A stretch of 64,000 nt of DNA from RPQJ01 sp963732375 (lineage in GTDB: Bacteria > Pseudomonadota > Gammaproteobacteria > Steroidobacterales > Steroidobacteraceae), in the NCBI GenBank assembly GCA_963732375.1, contig CAVSZE010000015.1, positions 495,233 to 559,232 on the forward strand, read 5' to 3'. The number at the start of each line of letters is the position of its first letter. Position 1 is the first letter of the stretch. Of this stretch, positions 44,799 through 53,937 are shown in pieces. The position numbers were made by a program, and so were the translations under genes. The notes under the pieces are model-generated. The model had not been told where the DNA came from, ran no database searches, and worked only from the letters and a program-made list of their open reading frames with translations.

Positions 44799-46141
44799 GC
44801 GATGCTCCGCGCGGCGTCGGTGGAGACCAGCCGTCCGCGCAGCGAGTTGGCCATTGCCTCGGTGATCATGACGTCCGTGAAACCATCCATCAACGACGAC
44901 GGGCCATCGAAGTTGACCCAGCGGTTGTTCCCGGTGCGCCCGGCGAGTTGCCGGGCATCGCGCCGCGCGTTGCGCTCGACCAGCACGCGCTGCACCGACC
45001 CGACCATCGCACGGCTGATTGCGCGCGCCTGACCGTCCACCAGCTGCTGCAGTCGCTCGAGACGGTGGTGCTTTTCTTCCTGCGTGACGTCGTCAGGCAG
45101 CGAGGCGGCCGGCGTTCCCGGGCGGCGACTGTAGATGAAGCTGAAGCTCTGGTCGAAGCCCACGTCAGCGATCAGTTCGAGCGTCGCCTCGAAGTCACGC
45201 TCGGTCTCGCCAGGAAAGCCCACTATGAAGTCGGAGGAGATGCTGATTCCGGGGCGCGCCTCTCGCAACCGCCTGATCTTGTGCCGGTACTCGAGTGCCG
45301 TGTGGCCGCGCTTCATCAGCGCGAGGACTCGATCCGAGCCACTCTGCACCGGCAGGTGCAGGTAGCTCGCGAGCTGCGGCACCTCGCGATAGGCCTCGAC
45401 CAGGCTGTCGCGAAACTCGACCGGATGCGAGGTCATGAAGCGAATTCGCTCGATGCCGGGCACTTCGGCCACGAAGTAGATGAGCGCGGCGAGATCCGCC
45501 TGGCCGCCACTGCCGAGCCTGCCGCGGTAGGCGTTCACGTTCTGCCCGAGCAGCGTCACCTCGCGTACGCCCTGCCGGGCCAGGCTGCGAACCTCGTCCA
45601 TCACCTGCTCGAGCGGCCGACTCACTTCCTCACCGCGCGTGTACGGCACGACGCAGAACGTGCAGTACTTGCTGCAGCCTTCCATCACCGACACGAAGGC
45701 CGTGGCGCCGGCGGCGCGCGGCTCCGGCAGCCGGTCGAACTTTTCGATTTCCGGGAAGCTGACGTCCACGATGGAACGCGTGCCTCGCTTCACCGCGGCG
45801 ATCATCTCCGGCAGGCGGTGCAGCGTCTGGGGCCCGAACACCAGGTCCACGAACGGCGCGCGGTCCGTGATGCCCTCGCCTTCCTGGCTGGCGACGCAAC
45901 CGCCGACGCCGATGATGACTTCCGGGCGCTGCTGCTTCAGGAATCGCCACTGCCCGAGCAACGAGAACACTTTTTCCTGCGCCTTCTCGCGCACCGAACA
46001 GGTGTTCAGCAGCAGCAGGTCCGCCTTCGCCGCGTCGTCGGTAGTCTCGTAGGCGCCGGACTCGCGCAGCACGTCCGCCATGCGGGCGGAATCGTACTCG
46101 TTCATCTGGCAGCCGAAGGTTCGGACGTGTACGAGCGGCAT
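44795..46141 (-). CDS. miaB: tRNA-2-methylthio-N6-dimethylallyladenosine synthase
   Basis: A 448-residue radical-SAM methylthiotransferase modifying A37 of tRNAs. The UPF0004 domain has TFGCQMNEYDS and LLNTCSVREKA (auxiliary cluster Cys); the radical-SAM cluster is in EGCSKYCTFCVVPYTRG; the TRAM domain ends the protein. The start MPLVHVRTFGCQ is fixed by the family; the open frame upstream overlaps ssb. First gene of the miaB-ybeZ-ybeY-corC-lnt-MBL operon. Confidence 0.97.
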   Translation of the reverse strand: MPLVHVRTFGCQMNEYDSARMADVLRESGAYETTDDAAKADLLLLNTCSVREKAQEKVFSLLGQWRFLKQQRPEVIIGVGGCVASQEGEGITDRAPFVDLVFGPQTLHRLPEMIAAVKRGTRSIVDVSFPEIEKFDRLPEPRAAGATAFVSVMEGCSKYCTFCVVPYTRGEEVSRPLEQVMDEVRSLARQGVREVTLLGQNVNAYRGRLGSGGQADLAALIYFVAEVPGIERIRFMTSHPVEFRDSLVEAYREVPQLASYLHLPVQSGSDRVLALMKRGHTALEYRHKIRRLREARPGISISSDFIVGFPGETERDFEATLELIADVGFDQSFSFIYSRRPGTPAASLPDDVTQEEKHHRLERLQQLVDGQARAISRAMVGSVQRVLVERNARRDARQLAGRTGNNRWVNFDGPSSLMDGFTDVMITEAMANSLRGRLVSTDAARSIA

Positions 46142-46158
46142 GGACCGGTCAGGCTGCC

Positions 46159-46626
46159 TCAGAACGGAATATCGTCGTCGAAGGCGTCTTCGCGCCCCGG
46201 CGCCGATGCGGGAGCCGCCTCGGCATGCTCGCCGCCGCCGCTCGCGGCGCGCGGCGCAGAGCGCGACTCGGTGCCCGCACCACCACCGCCGCGCCCACCG
46301 AGCATCTGCATCTCGTTGGCGATCACCTCGGTCGAGTAACGGTCGCGGCCTTCCTTGTCCTGCCACTTGCGCGTGCGCAGCTTGCCCTCGAGGTAGACCT
46401 GCGAGCCCTTGCGGAGGTATTCGGCGGCTATTTCCGCGAGGCGGTCGTACATGACCACGCTGTGCCACTCGGTCTGCTCGCGCTGCTCGCCGGTCTGCTT
46501 GTCCTTCCAGCTCTCCGACGTGGCGACGCGCAGGTTGCTGACCGCCTTTCCGCTCGGCATGTAGCGCGTCTCCGGGTCCTGGCCGAGATTGCCGACGATG
46601 ATGACCTTGTTTATACCGCGTGCCAT
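46159..46626 (-). CDS. ssb: single-stranded DNA-binding protein
   Basis: A 155-residue SSB. The OB fold covers residues 1-105 (RGINKVIIVGNLGQDPETRY, QTEWHSVVMYDRLAEIAAEY, GSQVYLEGKLRTRKWQDKEG); a Gly/Ala-rich linker follows, and the conserved acidic tip DAFDDDIPF that docks partner proteins ends it. AGGTGG precedes the ATG. uvrA, its common divergent neighbour, lies beyond the MFS gene. Confidence 0.97.
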   Translation of the reverse strand: MARGINKVIIVGNLGQDPETRYMPSGKAVSNLRVATSESWKDKQTGEQREQTEWHSVVMYDRLAEIAAEYLRKGSQVYLEGKLRTRKWQDKEGRDRYSTEVIANEMQMLGGRGGGGAGTESRSAPRAASGGGEHAEAAPASAPGREDAFDDDIPF

Positions 46627-46692
46627 GTCGCCCACCTGCGTGTAAAGGAGTGAAATCTTACGCCACGGGGCAGCCGCGGCGGAAACAGTGAA

Positions 46693-47979
46693 TCAGGCGG
46701 ATCCGCGCTGAAATGGCCGGTCCCTTCCGGCCATGGCCACCACGGCCCAGGCCGCGGCTACGACCGCGCTGCCCAGGAACACGCCCGTCAGGCCGAAGTG
46801 GCCAAGCAGCACGCCGCCCAGTGCGCCACCGCCGAAGGCGCCGAGGAACTGCGCCGTCGCGAATATGCCCAGCGCCGCGCCGCGATCGGTGCCCGGAGCG
46901 GCCAGCGTGAGCAGTGCCGGGAGCCGCGCCTCGAGGTAATTGAATGCCGCGAAAAACAGCGTGAACGCCGCGAGCACCGGCCACAGCTGCGCATGGTCGA
47001 AGCCGAGCAGGCCCTGCGCCACCGAGACGAGCATGACGGCGAACACGAACACCGGAAGACTGCGGCCGCCGCGCTCGGTCACCAGGATCAGTGGAATCGT
47101 CCCGGCCAGCGACACGACGAATACACCCAGGTACACCTTCCAGTGTCCGGCCGACGCAATAGCGAGGTCGCCGGCCAGCACCTGCGGAACGGCGAGGAAG
47201 GTCGCGGTCATGATGAAGTGCAGCGCGAACACCCCGGCGTACAGCGGCCGCAGCGCGGGGCGAACCAGCATTTCCGCCAGTGCCGAAAGCTGGCGCGACT
47301 CGGCGCCGCCCGTGGTTTCGGGTTCCACCGGCACCGCGAGGTGCAACAGCGCGAGGCCCGAGAGCGCCAGCACCATCATGACCAGGAAGATGCCGGGCAC
47401 GCCGATCGCCGCATCGAGCACCGGGGCGAGCACCAGGGCCAGCACGAAAGACATGCCGATGCTGATGCCGACGAACGCCATCGCACGGGTGCGAACCTCG
47501 GCTCGCGTGAGGTCGGCCAGCAACGCCGTCACCGCTGCGGACACCGCTCCCGCGCCCTGCACGCAACGCGCGAAGATCAGCCCGGTGACGCTGTGGACGA
47601 ACACGCCGATCAACGAGCCTGCGGCAAACAACAGCAGCCCCGCGGTAATGACCCGCTTGCGACCGTAGCGGTCCGACCAGCGCCCGAACTGGATCTGCAG
47701 CAGCGCCTGCGTCAGCCCGTAGGCGCCCATGGCGAGGCCGAGCATTTCCGGGGAATAGTCGGGGAGTTTTCGCGCATAGAGCGCGAGCACCGGGAGCAGC
47801 AGGAAAAGCCCCAGCATGCGGGTCGCGTAGATGGCCGCAAGCGCGCCGACCGAGCGGCGCTCGATCGGCGTGAGCGCCGGCCTGGATGATTCGTCGCTGG
47901 TGGTGATTGGCGTAGTCTCTCGGGCTCGGCATATATTAGCAGGCTGCCCGCCAGTCGTAGGAATCCGGACCCCAGCCAT
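46693..47979 (-). CDS. MFS transporter (start uncertain)
   Basis: A major facilitator transporter with 12 hydrophobic segments. Typical features are LGLAMGAYGLTQALLQIQFG followed by RWSDRYGRKRVI (loop 2-3 motif), and GAVSAAVTALLADLTRAEVR (motif before TM5). It resembles YajR-like drug-efflux proteins; substrate unknown. The start is a problem: homologues begin near TPIERRSVGALAAIYATRML, but no ATG, GTG or TTG exists there in frame. The nearest upstream in-frame ATG (47979) is opposite the uvrA start codon; the next downstream ATG is inside TM1. The coordinate given is the upstream ATG (428 residues). Confidence 0.8.
   Translation of the reverse strand: MAGVRIPTTGGQPANICRARETTPITTSDESSRPALTPIERRSVGALAAIYATRMLGLFLLLPVLALYARKLPDYSPEMLGLAMGAYGLTQALLQIQFGRWSDRYGRKRVITAGLLLFAAGSLIGVFVHSVTGLIFARCVQGAGAVSAAVTALLADLTRAEVRTRAMAFVGISIGMSFVLALVLAPVLDAAIGVPGIFLVMMVLALSGLALLHLAVPVEPETTGGAESRQLSALAEMLVRPALRPLYAGVFALHFIMTATFLAVPQVLAGDLAIASAGHWKVYLGVFVVSLAGTIPLILVTERGGRSLPVFVFAVMLVSVAQGLLGFDHAQLWPVLAAFTLFFAAFNYLEARLPALLTLAAPGTDRGAALGIFATAQFLGAFGGGALGGVLLGHFGLTGVFLGSAVVAAAWAVVAMAGRDRPFQRGSA
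47932..47937 (+). promoter_or_regulatory. -10-like element in the uvrA/MFS divergent region
   Basis: TATATT (47932-47937) lies 40 nt before the uvrA ATG, in a small AT-rich patch; TAATAT occurs on the other strand at nearly the same place. A partial TTGGCG lies 19 nt upstream on the plus strand. No clear LexA box (CTG-N10-CAG) was found. Confidence 0.35.
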
Positions 47980-50863
47980 GGACGTCATACGCATTCGCGG
48001 TGCGCGAACCCACAACCTGCAGGGCATCGACATCGACCTGCCCCGCGACCGGCTCATCGTGATCACCGGGCTCTCCGGCTCGGGCAAGTCCTCGCTCGCC
48101 TTCGACACGATCTACGCGGAAGGCCAGCGGCGCTATGTCGAGTCGCTTTCCGCCTATGCAAGGCAGTTCCTGTCGGTGATGGAGAAACCCGACGTAGACC
48201 ACATCGAGGGGCTTTCGCCCGCTATTGCGATCGAGCAGAAGGCGGCATCGCACAATCCGCGCTCCACGGTCGGGACGGTCACCGAGGTCTACGACTACCT
48301 GCGGGTGCTGTTCGCCAGGGCCGGCGTGCCGCGCTGCCCGGAGCATGGGCAGGACCTGGCCGCGCAGACCGTGAGCCAGATGGTCGACCAGGTCCTCGCG
48401 CTGCCGGAGGGCACCGCGGTGCTGCTGCTGGCGCCGGTCGTGCAGGACCGCAAGGGCGAGCACGCCGATGCGCTCGAGCACCTGCGCGGCCAGGGGTTCG
48501 TGCGTGCCTTCGTGGACGGGACCCTGGTAGAACTCGACGCCGCGCCCGCGCTCGATGCCCGGCGGCGGCACTCGATCGACGCGGTCGTCGACCGCCTGCG
48601 CGTACGCCCGGATGCCGGCCAGCGCCTCGCGGAGTCGTTCGAAACCGCGCTCTCGCTGTCGCAGGGCGTCGCCAGGCTCGCGTTCCAGGACGAGCCGGAC
48701 CGGGAGCCCGTGGTCTTCTCGAACCGCTACGCGTGCACAGCCTGCGGCTACAGCCTCGCGGAACTCGAGCCCCGGGTGTTCTCGTTCAACAACCCGAGCG
48801 GCGCCTGCGGCACCTGCGGCGGCCTCGGCGTGCAGGAATTCTTCGATCCGGCACGCGTCGTGGTGAACCCGGCCCTGTCGCTCGCCGGAGGCGCGGTCCG
48901 CGGCTGGGACCGGCGCAATGCCTACTATTTCCAGCTGATCCAGTCGCTGGCACGCCACTACCGGTTCGACATCGAGAAACCGTGGAACGACCTGCCGGAG
49001 GCCGTCCGGCACGTGCTGCTCTGGGGCAGCGGCGAGGAACGCGTCGAGTTCCGCTATTTCGATGCGCGCGGCGCAAGCTCGCGCCGCAGTCACGCATGGG
49101 AGGGCATGCTGCCCAATCTCGAGCGGCGCTACCGCGAGACCGAGTCGGCGACGGTCCGGGAGGAACTGGCGAAATACCGGGGCACGCGCGCCTGCGTGGA
49201 CTGCGGGGGCAGCCGGCTCAGCCTGGCAGCGCGCAACGTGTTCGTCGCAGGCCGAACGCTGCCGGAACTCGCGGCACTGCCGATTGCGGACTCGCGCCGC
49301 TTCTTTGCGGAGCTCAAGCTCGAGGGCTGGCGCGGCGAGGTCGCAAGCCGGCTGGTGCGAGAGGTGTCGGACCGACTGACGTTCCTTGCAGATGTCGGGC
49401 TCGACTACCTGTCGCTCGACCGCGGCGCGCAGACGCTGTCGGGTGGCGAGGCGCAGCGTATCCGCCTCGCGAGCCAGATCGGCTCGGGGCTGGTCGGCGT
49501 CATGTACATCCTCGACGAACCGTCGATCGGCCTGCACCAGCGCGACAACCAGCGACTGCTGGACACGCTCACCCGGCTCCGCGACCTCGGCAACACGGTC
49601 ATGGTCGTCGAGCACGATGAGGACGCGATCAGGCAGGCCGACCACGTCGTCGACCTGGGACCCGGCGCGGGGGTCCACGGCGGCCACATCGTCGCGCAGG
49701 GCACGCCGGCACAGATCGAGGCCTGCGAGGAGTCGCTGACCGGCCAGTACCTGAGCGGCCGCCGCCGCATCGCCGTGCCCGCCGTGCGTACGCCGCCGCA
49801 GCCGGGCCGGGCGCTGCGCATCGTCGAGGCGAGCGGCAACAACCTGCGCGCAGTCACCGTGGACGTGCCGCTCGGCCTGATGACCTGCGTGACTGGCGTC
49901 TCCGGTTCCGGCAAGTCCACGCTCGTCGTCGACACGCTGTACCGCCAGGTGGCCGCGGGACTGCAGGACGGGGGCGACGGCTGCCCGGCGATCGAGGGAA
50001 TCGAGCAGGTCGACCGCGTGATCGACATCGACCAGAGCCCGATCGGGCGCACGCCGCGCTCCAACCCGGCGACCTACACCGGGCTGTTCGGCCCGATCCG
50101 CGAGCTTTTCGCCGAGGTGCCCGAGGCCCGCGCGCGCGGCTACGACCCGGGACGCTTCAGCTTCAACGTCCGGGGCGGGCGTTGCGAGGCCTGCGAGGGC
50201 GACGGCGTCATCAAGGTCGAGATGCACTTCCTGCCCGACGCGTACGTCACCTGCGATGCCTGCCGGGGCATGCGCTACAACCGCGAGACGCTCGAGATCC
50301 GCTACAAGGGCCGCAACATCAGCGACGTGCTGGACATGACCGTCGAGGACGCCGCGCAGTTCTTCCGCAATATCCCGGCGCTGCAGTCGCGGTTGAACAC
50401 GCTGCTCGAGACGGGACTCTCGTACGTGCGCCTTGGACAGAATGCCACCACGCTGTCCGGCGGCGAAGCGCAGCGCGTGAAACTCTCGCGCGAACTCGCC
50501 AAGCGCGCGACGGGCCGCACGCTCTACATCCTCGACGAGCCGACCACGGGGCTGCACTTCCGCGACATCGAGCAGTTGCTCGGCGTCCTGCACCGACTGC
50601 GTGACGAGGGCAACACGATCGTCGTGATCGAACACAACCTGGACGTGATCAAGACCGCAGACTGGGTGATCGACCTCGGACCGGAGGGCGGTGACGGCGG
50701 CGGTCGGCTGGTGGCGACCGGGACGCCCGAGCAGGTGGCACAGGTTGCAGCCTCGCACACCGGGCGATACCTCGCGCGAATGCTCGGCGGTGACGCTGTC
50801 GCGAAACCTGCAGGCCGACGGGCCGTTCCGCGGACCGGACGGGATTCAGGCCGACGCGGCTGA
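47978..50863 (+). CDS. uvrA: excinuclease ABC subunit A
   Basis: A 961-residue DNA-damage recognition ATPase. Two ABC modules are present: Walker A GLSGSGKSS (31-39) and VSGSGKSTL (about 640), signatures TLSGGEAQRIRLASQI (about 487) and TLSGGEAQRVKLSRELA (about 827). Zinc fingers are marked by CTACGYSL...CGTCGG and CEACEGDGV...CDACRG. It scans DNA with UvrB in nucleotide excision repair. Its last 18 nt overlap the convergent GNAT gene. Length and motifs are standard. Confidence 0.98.
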   Translation: MDVIRIRGARTHNLQGIDIDLPRDRLIVITGLSGSGKSSLAFDTIYAEGQRRYVESLSAYARQFLSVMEKPDVDHIEGLSPAIAIEQKAASHNPRSTVGTVTEVYDYLRVLFARAGVPRCPEHGQDLAAQTVSQMVDQVLALPEGTAVLLLAPVVQDRKGEHADALEHLRGQGFVRAFVDGTLVELDAAPALDARRRHSIDAVVDRLRVRPDAGQRLAESFETALSLSQGVARLAFQDEPDREPVVFSNRYACTACGYSLAELEPRVFSFNNPSGACGTCGGLGVQEFFDPARVVVNPALSLAGGAVRGWDRRNAYYFQLIQSLARHYRFDIEKPWNDLPEAVRHVLLWGSGEERVEFRYFDARGASSRRSHAWEGMLPNLERRYRETESATVREELAKYRGTRACVDCGGSRLSLAARNVFVAGRTLPELAALPIADSRRFFAELKLEGWRGEVASRLVREVSDRLTFLADVGLDYLSLDRGAQTLSGGEAQRIRLASQIGSGLVGVMYILDEPSIGLHQRDNQRLLDTLTRLRDLGNTVMVVEHDEDAIRQADHVVDLGPGAGVHGGHIVAQGTPAQIEACEESLTGQYLSGRRRIAVPAVRTPPQPGRALRIVEASGNNLRAVTVDVPLGLMTCVTGVSGSGKSTLVVDTLYRQVAAGLQDGGDGCPAIEGIEQVDRVIDIDQSPIGRTPRSNPATYTGLFGPIRELFAEVPEARARGYDPGRFSFNVRGGRCEACEGDGVIKVEMHFLPDAYVTCDACRGMRYNRETLEIRYKGRNISDVLDMTVEDAAQFFRNIPALQSRLNTLLETGLSYVRLGQNATTLSGGEAQRVKLSRELAKRATGRTLYILDEPTTGLHFRDIEQLLGVLHRLRDEGNTIVVIEHNLDVIKTADWVIDLGPEGGDGGGRLVATGTPEQVAQVAASHTGRYLARMLGGDAVAKPAGRRAVPRTGRDSGRRG

Positions 50864-51367
50864 CGGACGCGCGGTCGTGCGGAAGCGGTGGCAGACCTCG
50901 CCCGCCTCGCGAGTCTCCGTGTAATGCCCTTCCGTCTGCCGCGAAATCACGCGGCGCCAGAATGACAGCGCCGGCCGGTTGTAGGCATCCTCGACGACTT
51001 CCCACTCACCCGAAAACCTGCTGAAGAGCAGCTCTGCGGCGGCAGCTCCGACGCCGCGACGGCGCGCGGCCGCGGTCACGAAGAACTCCGCCATTCGGTA
51101 GTCGACACCACGCTGCGGAAACGATGGAACGCGAGTGACGAGGGCGAATCCCGACCGGGTTTCGCCCTGCAGGATAATGAACGGGTACGAAGTGGCGTCA
51201 CCGAACCAGCCCACGAGGAATTCGCCTTCGCGCTCGTTCCACACGCCGAGCGCGGGGAACAGGCCGCTCTTGCCTGCGGAAAGTTCGGATAGGTAGGACC
51301 GGTAGACCGCGCGTATCCACTCGCGGTCAGCAGGGGAGTCGCGCGCGTCTCGCAATGTGACGGGCAC
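50846..51367 (-). CDS. GNAT family N-acetyltransferase
   Basis: A 173-residue acetyltransferase-fold protein. The acetyl-CoA motif is VTAAARRRGVGAAAAELLFS (R/Q-x-x-G-x-G/A type), preceded by RMAEFFV and followed by WEVVEDAYNRPALSFWRRVI, the usual GNAT end. The substrate cannot be told. It is convergent with uvrA and overlaps it by 18 nt. No operon partner is evident. Confidence 0.85.
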   Translation of the reverse strand: MPVTLRDARDSPADREWIRAVYRSYLSELSAGKSGLFPALGVWNEREGEFLVGWFGDATSYPFIILQGETRSGFALVTRVPSFPQRGVDYRMAEFFVTAAARRRGVGAAAAELLFSRFSGEWEVVEDAYNRPALSFWRRVISRQTEGHYTETREAGEVCHRFRTTARPSAASA

Positions 51368-51439
51368 TTAGCCTCTGGCCAGGCTGTGGCTGGCGGTTGC
51401 CGTGCCCGGAGGCCGGGGCCGGATTGCCTGGAATGGGTC

Positions 51440-51465
51440 GGGCGGGCCCCGGCCGGGACCCGCCC
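51440..51465 (-). terminator. GC-rich hairpin downstream of the first lipoprotein gene
   Basis: GGGCGGG (51440-51446) pairs with CCCGCCC (51459-51465) within a larger imperfect palindrome. No T-run follows, so it may be a weak or Rho-assisted terminator. It resembles the hairpin after the paralogous gene (51983-52023). Confidence 0.4.
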
Positions 51466-51494
51466 TCCCCGATCAGCGTGCGCTCGGTGCCAGC

Positions 51495-51806
51495 TTACTG
51501 CTGGGGAGGAGCAGCAGTGTCGGCAGCGGCAGCCGCGTCGCCGGCGGCAACGGCAGCGTCTGCAGCGGCATCCGTGGCAACGGCAGCGGCGCCAGCGGCG
51601 TCGGTCGCGTCACCGGCGGCAGCGTCGGCGACGGCAGCGTCGGCGGCGTCGCCAGCAGCGGCGGCGGCGTCAGTGGCGGCAACAGCGGAGTCGGTCGCAG
51701 CTTCGCTCGCAACGGCGGCGGCGTCGGCAGCAGCCTCTTCCTTCTTCGCGCAACCGGCGAGAACCAGGGCAGCAAGGGCGGCGGCAAGGGCGATCTTGGC
51801 GTTCAT
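51495..51806 (-). CDS. alanine-rich lipoprotein (paralogue 1)
   Basis: A 103-residue predicted lipoprotein: signal peptide MNAKIALAAALAALVLAGC with lipobox LAGC (Cys19), then AKKEEAAADAAAVASEAATD and a low-complexity region made almost wholly of Ala, Asp, Val, Gly and Thr, ending AAPPQQ. Alanine at +2 suggests outer-membrane sorting. It is clearly paralogous to the next upstream gene, including the ribosome binding region. I do not recognise a named family; a rod-like helical lipoprotein comparable in style to Lpp is possible, but no Lpp lysine or heptad is evident. Confidence 0.75.
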   Translation of the reverse strand: MNAKIALAAALAALVLAGCAKKEEAAADAAAVASEAATDSAVAATDAAAAAGDAADAAVADAAAGDATDAAGAAAVATDAAADAAVAAGDAAAAADTAAPPQQ

Positions 51807-51982
51807 GTGCAATTCCTCATCATGTGGGTCAGCTGATGCAAGCGGGAATAGTCCGGCAATCGCGCGCCAGCTGACTGACCGTCCGCGCTGACGACGACTG
51901 CGTGGTCCGGATTCTAGGACCGGCAGGTCGCATGCGGGCCAGCCAAACCGTCTCCGAATGGCGACAACCGGTAACTTGTCCA

Positions 51983-52023
51983 CCAAAAGAAACAGGGCGG
52001 GCCCCAACCGGAACCCGCCCTGT
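51983..52023 (-). terminator. terminator of lipoprotein paralogue 2
   Basis: ACAGGGCGGG (51992-52001) pairs with CCCGCCCTGT (52014-52023); a short CC/GG inner stem closes an AACC loop. On the reverse strand it is followed by TTCTTTTGG. It lies 26 nt after the stop codon. Confidence 0.75.
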
Positions 52024-52049
52024 CATGTCAGCTTTCGCTGAACGACCGA

Positions 52050-52388
52050 TTACTGCTTGGTCGCGTCCGGCGCGGTGGCAGCAGCAGCAGCGTCGCCAGC
52101 AGCAGCAGCGGCGTCACCAGCGGCAGCGGCAGCGTCGCCAGCAGCAGCGGCGGCGTCGCCAGCGGCGCCAGCAGCGGTAGCGGCAGCGTCGCTCGCGGTC
52201 GCGCCAGCAGCGTCCGTGGCAACGGCAGCAGCGTCAACCGCAGCGCCGGCGGCCTCAGCAGCAGCGTCGGCAGCCGCACCAGCCTGCGTGGCGGCTTCCT
52301 GGGTGGCGTCCTTCATTTCTTCCTTCTTGGCGCAGCCGGCAAGGGCCAGGGTGGCGAGGGCGGCGGCAAGGATGATCTTGGAGTTCAT
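52050..52388 (-). CDS. alanine-rich lipoprotein with GDAAAAA repeats (paralogue 2)
   Basis: A 112-residue predicted lipoprotein: MNSKIILAAALATLALAGC with lipobox LAGC (Cys19), then AKKEEMKDATQEAATQAGAA and an Ala-rich body. The C-terminal third has four tandem copies of a seven-residue GDAAAAA unit, encoded by a 21-bp DNA repeat, then ATAPDATKQ. Signal, lipobox and AKKEE match paralogue 1 closely. The 5' regions (GGGGAATTGCACATGAAC here, GAGGAATTGCACATGAAC there) are almost identical, pointing to recent duplication. Repeat number may vary between strains. Confidence 0.75.
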   Translation of the reverse strand: MNSKIILAAALATLALAGCAKKEEMKDATQEAATQAGAAADAAAEAAGAAVDAAAVATDAAGATASDAAATAAGAAGDAAAAAGDAAAAAGDAAAAAGDAAAAATAPDATKQ

Positions 52389-52598
52389 GTGCAATTCCCC
52401 GTTTGGGCTTGATGATGGTACGGAAGTCGACTCTGCAATCAGCCGGCATCCGGCAATGAGCCGGTGCAACGTCGATTGCACGCAATGGATTCTAGGGTTC
52501 GCTGGCAAGCTGTGAAGTGGAGAGACTGTCGCCAGATGGCGACAAACCGGCGTCTTGGGCAAGATGTCGGTCCGGACTCACCAGGGGAACCGCCCGCC

Positions 52599-53924
52599 AT
52601 GCACATGGATATCGACGAACTGTTTCCCGCCCACCTGTCCGAGCTGCGCCGCCGCATGGACCTGGCGCTGGCCGCCCACGGTTTCGACGGGATCGCTGTC
52701 TTCTCGGGCGCCGCCGGCTACTCCTTCCTGGACGACCGCAGCTACCCGTTTCGCGTGAACCCTCATTTTGCGCAGTGGACCCCGCTCACCGACGTGCAGC
52801 AGAGCTTCGTCGGCTACACGCCGGGAACGGCGCCGCTGCTGTGCTTTCACCAGCCGGCCGACTACTGGCACCGGCCGCCGTCGCTGCCGAGCGGTGACTG
52901 GCTGCGTGAATTCCATCTCGAGGTCCTGCGCGACCCGGGGCAGGCCCGGCACCTGCTCGGCCTTGCCGGCCGCCGCATCGCGTTCGTCGGGGAATGGCAG
53001 GCGGCGTTCGCAGACTGGGGCTTCGCCGGGGTCAACCCCGCCCCGCTGCTGCACCAACTGCACTACGACCGAGCTGTAAAGACTGCGTATGAACTCGAAT
53101 GCATGCGCCGAGCGTCCGACATGGCCGTTCGCGGGCACGTGGCGGCACGCGAGGCGTTCGCAGCCGGCGCATCCGAGTTCGAGACTCACCTGGCGTACTG
53201 CGCGGCCGTGGGGCAGCGCGACGAGGAACTGCCCTACGGCAACATCATCGCGTTCAATGAGGGCGCCGCCGTGCTGCACTACCAGCACCTGGACCGGAAT
53301 TCCGGTGGCCCGCGGCGGTCGTTCCTGATCGACGCCGGCGCCCAGTTCCGCGGTTATGCCGCCGACATCACCCGCACCTACGCCGCGGCAGACGGCGAGT
53401 TCGCCGCCCTGGTGAGCGGCATGGACGCGCTGCAGCTCGCGCTGTGCGCAGCCGTCACCAACGACATCGATTACCGCGACATCCACCTGCTCGCCCATCG
53501 AGAAATTGCCGGCCTGCTGCGCGAAGCCGGGGTGATCCGATGCGGGCCCGACGAGGCACTGGAATCCGGGCTGTCATCGGTGTTTTTTCCGCATGGCATC
53601 GGCCACCTGCTGGGGCTGCAGGTGCACGACGTGGCCGGCCTGGCCGGCGACGCGTCCGGAACGGAAATCCCGCGGCCGGCCGGGCACCCGTTCCTGCGGC
53701 TGACCCGCAGGCTCGAGCCCGGGTTCGTGGTCACGATCGAGCCGGGACTGTACTTCATCGACATGCTGCTCGATGCGGCCAGGACAGCGGGCCACGGTGG
53801 CCGGATCAACTGGGACGCAGTGGAGCGCCTGCGCCCGTACGGCGGCATCCGTGTCGAAGACGACGTCGCCTGTACGTCAGGCGAGCCGGAGAACCTCACC
53901 CGCGACGCCTTCGCGAGGCAGTAG
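52599..53924 (+). CDS. pepQ: Xaa-Pro dipeptidase (prolidase, PepQ)
   Basis: A 441-residue M24B peptidase of the PepQ form (443 in E. coli). Recognition: DGIAVFSGAAGYSFLDDRSY, FRVNPHFAQWTPLTD, and the metal-ligand segments FLIDAGAQFRGYAADITRTY, FFPHGIGHLLGLQVHDVAG, VVTIEPGLYFID and GGIRVEDDVACTS. It cleaves X-Pro dipeptides and also hydrolyses organophosphates in some species. The ATG at 52599 has AGGGGA 11 nt upstream; a second ATG two codons on is possible. It is divergent from the lipoprotein pair and followed by the palindrome at 53938. Confidence 0.95.
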   Translation: MHMDIDELFPAHLSELRRRMDLALAAHGFDGIAVFSGAAGYSFLDDRSYPFRVNPHFAQWTPLTDVQQSFVGYTPGTAPLLCFHQPADYWHRPPSLPSGDWLREFHLEVLRDPGQARHLLGLAGRRIAFVGEWQAAFADWGFAGVNPAPLLHQLHYDRAVKTAYELECMRRASDMAVRGHVAAREAFAAGASEFETHLAYCAAVGQRDEELPYGNIIAFNEGAAVLHYQHLDRNSGGPRRSFLIDAGAQFRGYAADITRTYAAADGEFAALVSGMDALQLALCAAVTNDIDYRDIHLLAHREIAGLLREAGVIRCGPDEALESGLSSVFFPHGIGHLLGLQVHDVAGLAGDASGTEIPRPAGHPFLRLTRRLEPGFVVTIEPGLYFIDMLLDAARTAGHGGRINWDAVERLRPYGGIRVEDDVACTSGEPENLTRDAFARQ

Positions 53925-53937
53925 GAGACAGACGGTA

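Noticed and set aside
47936..50758. A very long open frame antisense to uvrA (about 940 codons).
   Set aside because: It mirrors uvrA exactly, has no recognisable domain and is a typical GC-rich shadow frame.
51530..52280. The alanine-codon repeats on either strand considered as a CRISPR-like array or tandem-repeat RNA.
   Set aside because: There are no spacers; the periodicity is coding (21 bp = seven codons) within lipoprotein genes.
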